DNA of 64,000 bases from Ephemerocybe angulata (GCA_013368325.1 JAACJK010000067.1:248001-312000); one strand, 5' to 3'. Numbered from the stretch's first letter, positions 56,301-64,000 are shown. Notes: generated by a model not told the origin, from the letters alone. Numbers and translations are program-made.

Positions 56301-57240
56301 GGAGTTCATCAAAGGCTTCCTTTGAGAAGACGTCCTTGAAGCCATGATAGCATTTCGGGACTACTTCTTCAAATGTGCGCTCTTTGGTTGCCTTGTGTTT
56401 GGTTTCGGCAATTTTAGAGGCAGTGGTTTGGAAAGCCCTTATCTTGATCTCTCCTTGGATATCGATGGCTAGCAGTCGATCTCCAACCTCGATCTCTTCC
56501 CATTTGATCTCGTCTGATTCGGGGTCACCAGTTATGAGTGGCGTGCATTCGAGTGGGCATCGGTTGAATAAGATCTCTTTCTTCTGCCAATCGATAGAGG
56601 GGTTGTGCTTCTCCAGCCAGTCCATTCCTAGGAAGATCTTCGACTTGTCAAGGTTCGAAACGGCTAGCTCAATGCGTTCCGTGTGGTCCTTGATTTTGAT
56701 GAAGAGTTCCACTACTTCGGTAATGGGTCCGTTGTTGTTTGGACTTCCATCAGCGTTATAGACTGGTATAGGAAGGGGTAGCTGCCGCGTGTTGATCCCT
56801 TCTTCTTTGACGAATGCAGCATCGATACAACTTCCGGTAGACCCACAATCGATAAGACCTTCGATAGAGAAGCTTCGCTTATCATCGCGTGTGCTTGCGA
56901 CAATGTTGGCTGTAAGCTGTCTGTCCGTCCTTAAACTCCTTATGTATTGTTTGGGAGTTGCAAGACCGTTCAGTGCTTCTACTACTTCGGTGTCTGTGAG
57001 CTTTCGGAGTTTGGCAACGAGTTCATCTCCTACTTCTCGGACCTTCTTGTGATGTGTCCATGCAAGAAGAAGTCCTACTGCTCGATCGGGGCTATCATCA
57101 AGTCGCTGTGCGACCCATTCTGCCGTTCCTGGTTTTCCTTTCTTTCCTTTAAATCTGCCCTGGTTCTCTGATTCTTCGTCGAAATATAATTTATTGGGGA
57201 TGGGGCATATTACGTCGGGTATCAGAATCTGAGAGTCCAT
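53293..57240 (-). CDS. pol: Pol polyprotein (protease-RT-RNase H-integrase-chromodomain), 1,315 aa
   Basis: ATG 57240 to TGA 53293. Aspartic protease site LIDCGSTGSCID near residue 128 (D-C-G variant of D-S/T-G). Reverse transcriptase: RPVQDYRRLNEIT, YYSKIDIRWGFNNVRI and the catalytic YMDD at 484-487. RNase H: ECDASDFAIGAILSQQ near 630 and THDHKN-like HTDHKNLSYF. Integrase: H-H-C-C finger (HHDAPTAGH...CEACQRTK), then Asp near 907 (SIDMIGPLP), Asp near 967 (SDRGTQF) and Glu near 1003 (QTERINQEL). Chromodomain near 1195-1250 (YEVEAIHDSKFIRGKLHYLV, EWAGYPEEERTWEPE) with its aromatic cage positions. The frame is -1 relative to Gag and open back across the Gag stop. The end reads through the polypurine tract and stops 17 bases inside the LTR. 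Confidence 0.97.
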   Translation of the reverse strand: MDSQILIPDVICPIPNKLYFDEESENQGRFKGKKGKPGTAEWVAQRLDDSPDRAVGLLLAWTHHKKVREVGDELVAKLRKLTDTEVVEALNGLATPKQYIRSLRTDRQLTANIVASTRDDKRSFSIEGLIDCGSTGSCIDAAFVKEEGINTRQLPLPIPVYNADGSPNNNGPITEVVELFIKIKDHTERIELAVSNLDKSKIFLGMDWLEKHNPSIDWQKKEILFNRCPLECTPLITGDPESDEIKWEEIEVGDRLLAIDIQGEIKIRAFQTTASKIAETKHKATKERTFEEVVPKCYHGFKDVFSKEAFDELPPRRAWDHAIELIPGAEVMDSRIYPLNPEEQKQLDAFLEENLKSGRIRPSKSPMGAPLFFVKKKDGTLRPVQDYRRLNEITITNRYPLPLIQELIDKLRGARYYSKIDIRWGFNNVRIKEGDEWKAAFRTNRGLFEPLVMFFGLKNSPATFQTMMNALFRDLINDGHVVIYMDDILIFTDTLEEHRKLVTKVLERLRRYKLFAKPDKCSFEQTEVEYLGVIVSHNKVRMDPEKVKAVRDWPAPTSVKGVQQFLGFANFYRRFIEGFGGLARPLSGLTGKKEWEWGKEQEEAFKEIKRRITTAPVLTMPNDKGKFRIECDASDFAIGAILSQQQLDGKWKPIAFLSHALNPTERNYEIYDKELLAIMTALSEWRQYLLGAEEIFECHTDHKNLSYFRKPQKLNRRQARWTTEMQDYNFTLHHRPGRTMAKADALSRRDGHDRGEQDNENVTVLKSEWFRALSIETDQDIMRRILKVCRNRDKSVEKALSQKEDGWEETEDGIITWKGRIYVPVDKKLREEIIRQHHDAPTAGHPGQYKTRELITRNYWWPKIQDSVRRYVEGCEACQRTKPKRTSPAAPLVPNEIPSRPWEIVSIDMIGPLPESNGSNAILVIVDRFSKKIEAIPTTTELTSKGVAELYRDYVFRHHGLPQKVISDRGTQFVSNFMTDLLLLLGIKHNRSTAFHPQTDGQTERINQELEQYLRLFISERQDDWAEWLPLAVFSYNDKVHSATGYSPFFLNSGQHPWKGKEARTRVKSEPAQQFAERMKQVHEDARSSLKAAAEKMKENYDRHRRDAINYKPGDKVYLEGTNISITRPSRKLSDKRYGPFPIVKKIGQSAYQLQLPPKWKSIHPVFNESLLTLFKKPEFPSQQKPPPPPPVDETEERYEVEAIHDSKFIRGKLHYLVEWAGYPEEERTWEPERNVDNAADAIADFHRKHPSAPRRIQPHQLRFIPYENLTENKRAIFDWTDGKLKEIRHYRARGREAEIVEDDEAKGGVMLRPG
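53310..53323 (-). promoter_or_regulatory. Polypurine tract of the Ty3/Gypsy element
   Basis: Sense strand TAAAGGGGGGGTGA directly before the 3' LTR (which begins TGTTACG). Expected plus-strand primer. It lies inside the pol frame. Confidence 0.88.
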
Positions 57241-57272
57241 GACCAGCTCGCTTGGGCGTTCGAGTGGTCCCT

Positions 57273-58427
57273 TTAAAAATCCTTCAACTTGGCTTTGAGG
57301 GCCTCAATCTCGGATTCGGGCATAGCGGAAAGGTCGAAGTCGTTGACGCGGGTGTACTGGGGAGGGGCAGTGGTGTCTTTGGTGAATGGAGCAAAGGGCT
57401 TCTTGTTGGGAGACTTGCAGTCGGCGATCTTGTGTCCTTTGGCTTTGCAGTAGGCGCAGCTGACGTCGGGTACAGCCTGCCTGCAGGAGTCGGATCGGTG
57501 ACCGGGTTTCCCACAAGTGTAGCAGATGAGAGGGGAGCGGTTGCGATCTATGTCCATGGCGTTGGGGTCGCGAGCCGGGGTCGTGGCGTAGTGTGTGGGT
57601 CGATTGTTCTCCCTGGGAGTCCATCTCCTTTGGGTAGTCTGTTCGTTGTTCCGTTCCCCTTTCGCTAGGCGGAACTGTCTGTCCAAGGTGCATGCTTTCT
57701 CAGCCCATTCGGCTAAGGTCGTGGGCATCGGGATCAGTCCATAGATCTTGTCCCTGAGTGCCTTGTTCAGTCCTCGTTTGTACTCGGCAAGCATGGCCGG
57801 TTCGTTGTATCCAGCCTGGGTCGAGTATCCTTGGAAGAGGATGGTGTACTCTTCGCAGGTAGAGCTGCCTTGGACCAGGGTGCGCATCTTGTCGATGGCA
57901 GCTTCCGAGACGTTTTGGATAACGAAGTGGCTGTTGAAAGTAATGACGAATTGCTTCCAGTTCTTGAAGTAGAATGGTTCGGCGTCTGTTGCTTCATGGT
58001 TCTTGATGAAAGTTCTCTGGCTGTCTGCCCAGTGACTAGCCATGTCGTTCGTTCCTCCTTTGATCTTTGAAAGGGCGAAAATGATCCGTTGCTTCGTGTC
58101 GTCGACGTCCATGATGTCGTAGTACATCTCTAGTTCTGCGATGAAGCCTCCTGCTCTTTCAGGAGCTCCATTGAATTCTTTCGGAGGGTCGGGTTTCAGT
58201 TTCTTGAGCGCAGAAGTGGCTCGTTGCTTGGCAAGTTCCTCGGCGAGTTGGGTCTGTCTTTGGGTGAGGACGGCCTGTTCGTCGGAGGCTGCAGCGAGGT
58301 TGGTTGCTGCAGTGGAGAGTTGTGTGGTGCTTCGGTCGAAGGTTGTTGCGAAGGAGGCGACGATACTTCCAAGATTGGTCATAGTTGATGCCAGGGTGGC
58401 CATAGCGGCTTGGAGGGCTTCTGCCAT
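57273..58427 (-). CDS. gag: Gag polyprotein of the Ty3/Gypsy element, 384 aa
   Basis: ATG 58427 to TAA 57273. Helical N-terminal region, then a retrotransposon Gag domain (WKQFVITFNSHFVIQN; MRTLVQGSSTCEEYTILFQG; LAEYKRGLNKALRDKIYGL at roughly 130-245). Two CCHC zinc knuckles follow near 297-312 (CYTCGKPGHRSDSC) and 320-335 (CAYCKAKGHKIADC), which bind the RNA genome. The stop codon sits in GATTTTTAA. Pol follows in the -1 frame with its ATG 32 nt after the stop, so Pol could arise by slippage on the T run or by re-initiation. Confidence 0.95.
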   Translation of the reverse strand: MAEALQAAMATLASTMTNLGSIVASFATTFDRSTTQLSTAATNLAAASDEQAVLTQRQTQLAEELAKQRATSALKKLKPDPPKEFNGAPERAGGFIAELEMYYDIMDVDDTKQRIIFALSKIKGGTNDMASHWADSQRTFIKNHEATDAEPFYFKNWKQFVITFNSHFVIQNVSEAAIDKMRTLVQGSSTCEEYTILFQGYSTQAGYNEPAMLAEYKRGLNKALRDKIYGLIPMPTTLAEWAEKACTLDRQFRLAKGERNNEQTTQRRWTPRENNRPTHYATTPARDPNAMDIDRNRSPLICYTCGKPGHRSDSCRQAVPDVSCAYCKAKGHKIADCKSPNKKPFAPFTKDTTAPPQYTRVNDFDLSAMPESEIEALKAKLKDF

Positions 58428-58973
58428 GATAGGCGATGTGGGATAGGGGGTTGCTTGTGCGGATACTCGGTCCGATCCTATGCGTCAGGCTGCAGGATAT
58501 ACCGTACAGTCTACGCAATGCGATTTGCTTGAGGTCGTGGAGATCGAGTTGCTATCTCCGAGATGGCGACTCTTACGGAATGTGTCTACGTAGACTAGAG
58601 TGACCGTTGACAAACTACAAAGGGCCTAATTGGGCAGGAGAAAAGGGGTATTTGTAAACTAAGCCCGAGCCGTAGCTCTTGATCGCTCTGAGTACCGGTT
58701 ACCAGGTTCTTAGCTTCCCGTTATCGAAGATCACAACGAACGGGGAAGATCAGAAGTCTGGGCCTCTCACAGTGGGGCTTCTACGCTACGTGCTTAAGAC
58801 CTAAAGTCTCGCGCTCTCCAAGGTGCTGCCTCCTACAGAGGGGCGTTGCTTGGGATAAAAGAGGATAGTGTGAAAATGGAATAAAGGGACACACGCCTAG
58901 GCGCGGGCAAGGTTTGATGGTTGTTGAGAGTGGTGATGGTGTCGAGGATCGAGGTGATCGGCGACAAAGGAGA

Positions 58974-58984
58974 AGTCTTTAGCT
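58974..58984 (-). promoter_or_regulatory. Primer-binding site, self-priming type
   Basis: Sense strand AGCTAAAGACT, two bases after the end of the 5' LTR. It is the exact complement of AGTCTTTAGCT within the same LTR (59116-59106), which lies 34 bases after a TATA box and would be the 5' end of the transcript. No tRNA 3' end that I know fits. This is the arrangement established for Tf1 of fission yeast. Confidence 0.8.
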
Positions 58985-58986
58985 AT

Positions 58987-59484
58987 TGTCAGCGAACGAC
59001 CGGTCTGGTGCGCTGCTAACCCTAACTTAGGACAGAAGACGAGAGAGAGAGAAGAGGCGAGAGAATCAAGGCGAGAGACTTGTAGACAAGGCCGTGATAT
59101 TGACCAGCTAAAGACTGGGGAAATACAGTGAGATCTACCTAGGTTATATACTGCTATGCTTCGTGACCGTGACGTGACTATGGCTATACGAGGCTGTACA
59201 TACTGTGCAGAAGCTGTGGAATGCTATGTAAGGAATGACCGTGTATGAGTCGAAGAGCTGTGCGAGTGCTGTGCATATGATGTCATGCTGACTGAGGTGC
59301 TGACTGATGCTGTGCCGGTCCCGTGATGTAGCAGGTGACCTGTGCATGTGATCGCACGTGCTGTGTCACGTGACCGAGACGCGTCTTGTAAATAGTAGAG
59401 AAATGAAAGACAAGAAATAAAGGAAAAAGAAAAGAAAAGGAAAAGAAAAGGAAAAAGAATAAATAGATCATCCAGGTCGTAACA
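58987..59484 (-). repeat. 5' LTR of the Ty3/Gypsy element
   Basis: 498 bp; promoter-bearing LTR for the minus-strand transcript. TATATAA at 59150-59144, predicted RNA start at 59116, so U3 is about 368 and R plus U5 about 130 bases. Contains CTAACCCTAAC near its end, which is not telomeric (too short). Confidence 0.95.
59144..59150 (-). promoter_or_regulatory. TATA box of the Ty3/Gypsy 5' LTR
   Basis: TATATAA on the minus strand. The predicted start AGTCTTT at 59116 is 34 bases downstream of its first T, the normal distance. Confidence 0.75.
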
Positions 59485-59489
59485 TCTAA
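59485..59489. repeat. 5-bp target-site duplication of the Ty3/Gypsy element, right
   Basis: TCTAA, matching 52807-52811. Confidence 0.95.
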
Positions 59490-61803
59490 GCGCCATCGGT
59501 GTGTTGCCTGCTGCCTAAGTGCAAGAGCCTTGCTCTGGTTTTCGTCGAGATCTCGAGTTGATGCAACACCAAACATAGACTGTGCGAGTATATTGGCCTT
59601 TACTCCACCAGCAGAGGGCTGAGTTGTGCGGGAGAAATATTGCGGGATACGGGGATCATCCTCTTGGCTGAGACCGGGACATGGCCATGTCTCAATATCT
59701 GCTGGCTTCTTGCTAGGTGAAGTCGATTGTGCTGCAACCATACTGGGCTCGGCGTCTAGTGTCGGAATGAATGACACAGCATCCATAGCAATTAGAGTCC
59801 GGGTATTTCCAGCTGGCCGGCTCGAGGCCTTTCCTTTACACGTCAAAAGGTGCTTCTTGAATTTCCAGATGTTGTATGGCTCGTCCTGGGTAATCCACTG
59901 CGCACACTGCGAGTGACGGGCTTTGCGTATCTCGGTGATATCCCGTTCGTTCACTTCAACGTCGGGATCAAGCCCCCTGAGCTTCGTTAAGTAGGCTTCC
60001 CACTTGGTGTCAGACCGTACGAATGTTCCATTTGCAACTTGTTCATTTATGTCCCTTTTAGCGAGAGTTGAGCGAGATCTTCCGGTTAACGTGTTCTTCG
60101 GGCCACTTGACTTGCTTGTTGGATTGTCGTTGACCTTCGTGGGCTTTGGTGCGACCAAACGTGGCGCTTTGGTCGGCTTTGAGCTTGTTTCGTTCGTAGG
60201 ACTTGGCTTGCGCTTGGGGGGCTGGCGTGGAGCACCAAAGAATGGATGTACCGAGCGCTTATCTTGAGTGGAAGGAGTAGGGACGAGCAAGCCCTGGACC
60301 GGACGAGGAATTTCCAATGGTACTGCTGATATCAGAGTCCGTTCACTAGACGTTTCGGCAAGGGATGGCTGGATATTGGGGCACGGATATTCGGAATCCA
60401 TAATATCGCAGAACTCTTTGATACGTAGCTTCGCTGCTGATTGCGCCGTCCAAAGAGGGTCGCCAAAGAGGTTGTGTTTGAGCGCGTTGACTGCAACTAT
60501 CCCACAAGAGAAACTGTCCGTTTGAACCGCGCATGGTAAGTCATCCGAGAATGTGTATCGTCGAAGGGGTACATGATAATCAAGCCAGATGCCGATGCCT
60601 TTGACTAGCTTTTTCGGCTGCTTCCAGCCCAGAGAGTCGCCCCACGAGCCAGAGATATTTTTTCCTCGCAAGTCCAAGCGCATAGCTGCCCAGTGGTTTG
60701 GTGGTGAGTACGCGACCGTGAGCAACTGGTACCTCTGCGGTTCAGACGAGAATTGATTCCCTGCACATACTGAATGAGAAAATAGTCAACCAGGGAACTA
60801 TATGAGAACGTACCAAATGTTTGAGCTTCGAATATTGAATTCTTCGGATAGGTTGTATCCGTGTGCGACAGTCTGTCCGCAAGATCCGTAGATGATATCA
60901 AAGTGGTCGACGATATTGCGGAGGTTCTTGATACACGCTCACGAACCAGGTAGAGCATTGCATTGACATGCGACGTGGACAAATAACTGTTGCTGAGGAA
61001 CTCCGGTGCACGACTGACATCAAGCCAATCCGAGATGGCAGGTAACTTTCCCTGCCATTGGACGCGTCCCATTGCTGAGATTGCTCGCTCCTTCAAGCTT
61101 GTATCAACCGCGGCAGAGTTGAGCCACTGTAGTGCGAGTTTCCATTTGGCTTGAGATGTCGATGCAACGAGGAGAAATGCCCATAGACCGATGACACTCA
61201 AAGGCGCGTAAATAGCATCCTTCATGTCCCAGACCTTGATCGAGTTGCAACCATCAAGGATAGCCTGGCCAGAGACATCACGAAGACCATCCAAAGTTGC
61301 CTGAGGTGGAATACACCAGTCGCTGCATTTAAGGAGGACAGATAGCGTGGTTGTTGGTTGGTTGGGGTGGTAGCGGCTTCTCGGGTTGAAGATAGTTGTT
61401 GCATGGGACCGTTTTGGAAGTTCGTGGCTTACGAGCTGCTGGATTGTACATCCGACAACTGAAGGGAGGAGATGCTCCAAGCCTGTCGAGCTAAGGGTTA
61501 CTCTGGCAGTAACAGCATCTGCGATATCGTCGGGAACATCTTTGTATGTCTTCCCTTTACCAATCCAGGGCTCGAGAATGCCCAGAGGATCTGGAGGAGT
61601 GGGCGGCATTGAAGGGCTCTGTCGATGAGGCAAGGGGAATGAAAAATCGTCGTCAACCTATGTTGTAGTACAGGAACAACCGTGGTTTGAGATTCAAAAG
61701 CCGTTCTTTGTGAGTGAACAATGGGTATGTGATCGCATTGATGAGTCGGGATTTGAAATTGCGTATATTACTCAGCTGCCCCCTGATCCCCGGCATAGCC
61801 GGT

Positions 61804-61955
61804 GAGGAGTGGACTGTATCCAACCTCCCCGGCAATGGTCCGAGGAGTGGACTATGTATCTAAGGTACCCATCGTGGCGGTGCGGCCGAGGAGCGGACGC
61901 TCACTATGCTAGTATCTGAGGTCGGGCGCCTTCGGCGCCCTTTGAGGAGTGGACG
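61804..61955 (-). repeat. Subterminal repeats of copy 2, 5' end
   Basis: Inverse of the array at 45784-45935: four GAGGAG(T/C)GGAC cores with GTATC partners (plus strand) and the GGGCGCC hairpin. Confidence 0.8.
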
Positions 61956-61976
61956 CGTATCTTACCTAATCCCCAG

Positions 61977-61990
61977 TTCTCAGGGGTCCT
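61977..61990 (-). repeat. Terminal inverted repeat, 5' end of copy 2
   Basis: Reads AGGACCCCTGAGAA on the minus strand, immediately followed on the plus strand by the ACTAAGCT duplication. Confidence 0.9.
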
Positions 61991-61998
61991 ACTAAGCT
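61991..61998. repeat. 8-bp target-site duplication of copy 2, right
   Basis: ACTAAGCT, matching 49089-49096. Confidence 0.95.
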
Positions 61999-64000
61999 GC
62001 GCCTATGGACATTGAATATCCCCCTTCCGGCAGTACCCCCACTCATTCTTGCTGCAAAGGGCATTCCGGGGAAGATCAACGCCGTCCAGCTAGCCGAGTT
62101 CGAAGCCGCGATACTGGATGTTCTTCTGCCTGCTGGGTTCTGTGTAATCTCACTTGGTTCTGACGGTACCAGTGTAGAACGCGACTCTCGCCGGGCTTCT
62201 GTCCGCTCTGGATATGCTGAAGAGGAAGTCAAAAGACTCTCCTCTCCTGACCTACAGCTTACTCCAACTCTGGAGATCAAGATGCTCTCGGTGCGAGGAT
62301 CACTCATGGCCGTCATCCAGGATGCGAAACACCTCCGAAAGACTTGTCGGAATAATCTCATGTCGGGCGCTCGCACTCTTGTTCTGGGCAACTTCACTGT
62401 TTTCTACGAGCATATTCGTCTGATGGCCATCGACGAAGAGAGATCTCCACTTTACGTTCGCGATGTTGAGAAGTTGGACCGCCAAGATGACCGTGCTGCA
62501 GCCAGGCTTTTCTCAGCATCGACCCTTGACTATGCAATTGATCAGTTCTCGGAGAACTTGGGATTGACGGTATACCTATTTATCTTCGGTGAGATGGTTG
62601 ACGCATACCAGAACCGATCTCTCCCACATCTCGATAGGATCAAGATGCTATACCGAGCGTTCTATTTCAAGGAGATTTGGAAGACATTCTTGAAAGAGGC
62701 GGGGTACTCGGAGGCACAGCATTACATTTCTCGCGAAGCTGACGACATCATTGACATCTTCGTCAATGGATACATGTCTCTTCTGTTCATCTTCCGTGAC
62801 CACCTTGAAGGGAGATATCCATTGTTACCATGGACTGTCGGCAGCGAGTCAAATGAACATACCTTTGGGTTCACCAGGGTGATGGTTCCCGAGTTCTCGT
62901 TTCTGGACTTCGTTCGACTTGTACCCAAAATCCGCGTGCGGCTACTGGCAGCGTGTCGAAGAAAGCAGGTCAACGTCGACTTCCAGAAAACAGCCAGTGG
63001 ATACTCACATTTCTACTTTGACTTCGACGACATCAATTTCCAAACCCTCATGGACTTCCCGCCCGATGAAGAGATTAACAGTGCCATCAAGGGTGGCTAC
63101 GATGAGGCGGTGACTCTGTGGTCCTTGCTGGGGTATTTCTTCAGCTCTGGTGCACCATCGCCGCCAACTATGACTCCAGCGGCCCCCTCAGCTGTGAACG
63201 ACGAGAGCCTCGATGAAGATGAAGACATACTGGCAGCACGAGCAACAGCTGATCCCAAGGGCCGTCCCATCGATCCAGAACCACTTATTTCTGATGACCG
63301 TCTTGAGGTTGAGGAGACTCTGGATCTCGCAGAGAGGTACTGCGCAGATATCTCTCCATTGGAAGAGTGCCGAGAGGCTATTCAAGAGTGCGGGTACGCA
63401 GCGGCATCACTTTCGTTTGCCGACTACGAGACAATGTGCGTATTCTGTCAAGATTAACAATTAGCTTTTGACTGACATCAAAGTTAGTGAAAGTCTCCCT
63501 GAGGATGACCCAGAAGCAATGCGCGAGATTCAACTTGCCGTGCAGGAGTATCTAACTGCAATTGCGCGCCACAGCGAGCGAGGGGCAGAAGCCGTGGCAG
63601 CACTTCTTAACTCAGTTCAAACCCCGGCCGAGCCAGCTCCAGTTGATGCACAGCCCTTCGCTCTAGATCTCTCTGGATTCGAGCTGAAGACCTTGTTCCA
63701 CGTTCGAAAGGCAAACGAAACGAAAGAGGCACGACTCGCCGTCCGCAGATCCGCCCAGAAGAATGTAGACTCATCGAACGAGGCAACGACAGACACGTCG
63801 GATCGGAAGCTACTGGCACGCAAGATCCAGTCAGTTTTGAAGAGGGACATCGAGTTCCGAATTGCGTCAGGCCTAAATCGCCGCTTCCGCTACGAGAAAA
63901 CTGCGGCAGCCTCAGTCGATGAGCTCACATCAGCGTATGTGCGGACAGACACACTTACAGGCAATGCGGCGAATGCCAGTGCTGTCGCAAAAGCATCTGC
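61991..64000 (+). mobile_element. DNA transposon copy 1, 3' part, continues beyond the window
   Basis: Continuation of the element that starts at 45749. Contains the C-terminal half of the transposase gene; the 3' terminus lies outside. The matching part of copy 2 (49327-51990) agrees by translation. Confidence 0.9.
61991..64000 (+). CDS. Ulp1-protease/transposase fusion of copy 1, 3' part
   Basis: Resumes at residue 953 (ATKLRLWTLNIPLPAVPP). Exon 3 runs to 63435 (intron GTGCGTATT...GTTAG, using the second AG to keep frame). The next exon starts at 63488 and continues to the window edge. Contains the Asp1010, Asp1063 and Glu1238/1241 candidates for the catalytic triad and the acidic region DEDEDILAARATADPKG. 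No stop or frameshift seen, so before copy 2 arrived copy 1 was probably intact. Confidence 0.85.

Larger units (their letters stand above)
52812..59484 (-). mobile_element. Ty3/Gypsy chromodomain LTR retrotransposon, complete, 6,673 bp
   Basis: Two 498-bp LTRs (52812-53309 and 58987-59484) with TG...CA ends and a TCTAA duplication. The interior codes, on the minus strand, for Gag (two zinc knuckles) and Pol in order protease, reverse transcriptase, RNase H, integrase, chromodomain, the chromovirus layout. Both LTRs are identical in my base-by-base reading, and all key catalytic residues are present, so the element is young and probably competent. Confidence 0.97.
49327..61609 (-). pseudogene. 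Ulp1-protease/transposase gene of copy 2, interrupted by the retrotransposon
   Basis: Coding exons (minus): 61609-60814, 60769 down to the insertion at 59490, then 52811 down to 52553, 52494-50528, 50475-49956, 49900-49759, 49706-49327. Without the insertion they total 5,343 nt, 1,780 residues, all in frame. Transposase landmarks after the protease: SVDDTKLHP (Asp903/904), ISLGSDGTSV (Asp1010), IQDAKHLRKTCRNNL (D-x-x-H-x-x-K-like motif, Asp1063), YQNRSLPHLDRIKMLYRAFY, WTVGSESNEHTFGFTR (Glu near 1238/1241) and an acidic C-terminal region. The retrotransposon lies inside exon 2 (between HRWRLD and HGEKRIF), so this copy cannot make the full protein, although both halves are otherwise open. Confidence 0.85.
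49097..61990 (-). mobile_element. DNA transposon copy 2, complete, split by a Ty3/Gypsy element
   Basis: Oriented minus. Ends: AGGACCCCTGAGAA at 49097 (3' end of the element) and its inverse at 61990 (5' end); flanked by ACTAAGCT. Without the retrotransposon and its 5-bp duplication the element is about 6.2 kb. It carries one six-exon gene. Subterminal GTCCACTCC(C/T)C motifs occur at both ends and, read along the element, point the same way. 8-bp duplications are known for hAT, P and KDZ/Zisupton superfamilies; the Ulp1 domain and long protein recall Zisupton-like elements, but the terminal sequence fits none I know. Superfamily left open. Confidence 0.92.

Noticed and set aside
57252..57668. 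138-codon plus-strand frame across the end of gag
   Set aside because: Antisense shadow of the zinc-knuckle region; Gag reading on the minus strand is unambiguous.
58900..58986. tRNA-primed PBS beside the 5' LTR
   Set aside because: The bases after the LTR lack the TGG start of tRNA-primed sites, while the 11-bp match to the LTR itself is exact.
59010..59035. Telomere-like CTAACCCTAAC in the LTRs
   Set aside because: Less than two units, present in both LTRs as part of the element, and not at a chromosome end.
59283..60725. 480-codon minus frame joining the Ulp1 protein to LTR sequence
   Set aside because: The C-terminal third is read from the inserted LTR; it is a chimera created by the retrotransposon insertion, not a gene.
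1..64000. CRISPR arrays, bacterial operons, rRNA genes
   Set aside because: Intron-rich eukaryotic DNA; the regular repeats seen are an ankyrin coding array, a promoter duplication, a microsatellite and transposon ends.

Overview
The window looks like nuclear DNA of a filamentous basidiomycete, most likely an Agaricomycete. Genes are split by many 45-70 bp GT-AG introns with CTNAC-like branch points, and the lineage-typical families are present: DUF6533 and DUF6534 membrane proteins, tandem F-box-like proteins, a CBM1-linked CE1 esterase, a WD40 protein with membrane helices, and a chromodomain Ty3/Gypsy element. All reading frames, splice joins and family names come from reading the sequence; no database search was run.

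Layout. 1-463: 5' part of an old-yellow-enzyme (OYE) gene running off the left edge. 3.3-4.2 kb: a small secreted Cys/His protein with a TATA box and a tandemly duplicated upstream block. 6.7-9.4 kb: broken YIF1-like and MFS_5-like genes. 9.6-12.5 kb: an intact seven-exon multi-span membrane protein with a C-terminal ankyrin array. 14.3-15.1 kb: truncated mitochondrial carrier. 16.2-19.3 kb: two tandem F-box-like genes, the second with one early stop. 20.0-22.7 kb: secreted CE1 esterase and a SAM-dependent methyltransferase. 23.3-24.3 kb: truncated sugar transporter. 25.7-31.7 kb: two DUF6533 membrane-protein genes flanking a TPR fragment and a second decayed MFS_5 copy. 32.4-36.3 kb: intron-containing initiator tRNA-Met, a complete OYE gene behind a perfect 18-bp hairpin, and a DUF6534 gene. 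37.2-39.0 kb: P450 pseudogene lacking its centre. 39.1-44.9 kb: mitochondrial p32/MAM33-type protein and a large WD40 membrane protein.

45.7-64.0 kb is a three-level nest of transposons. A DNA transposon (copy 1, plus strand) is split by a second copy of the same family (copy 2, minus strand, 8-bp target duplication ACTAAGCT). Copy 2 is itself split by a complete 6,673-bp chromodomain Ty3/Gypsy retrotransposon with apparently identical 498-bp LTRs and a 5-bp duplication TCTAA. The DNA transposon codes, by my splicing, for one 1,780-residue protein joining a Ulp1-type cysteine protease with intact H/D/Q/C residues, a Cys/His cluster and a DDE-like transposase. The retrotransposon shows the signature of Tf1-like self-priming: the first 11 nt of the transcript predicted from its TATA box are exactly complementary to the segment beside the 5' LTR.

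Two features stand out. First, roughly the left 40 kb holds an unusually high density of broken genes beside intact ones, including two copies of the same decayed transporter 20 kb apart. Second, the right 18 kb contains young, apparently intact mobile elements whose architecture (Ulp1-transposase fusion, same-orientation subterminal repeats, self-priming retroelement) deserves follow-up.
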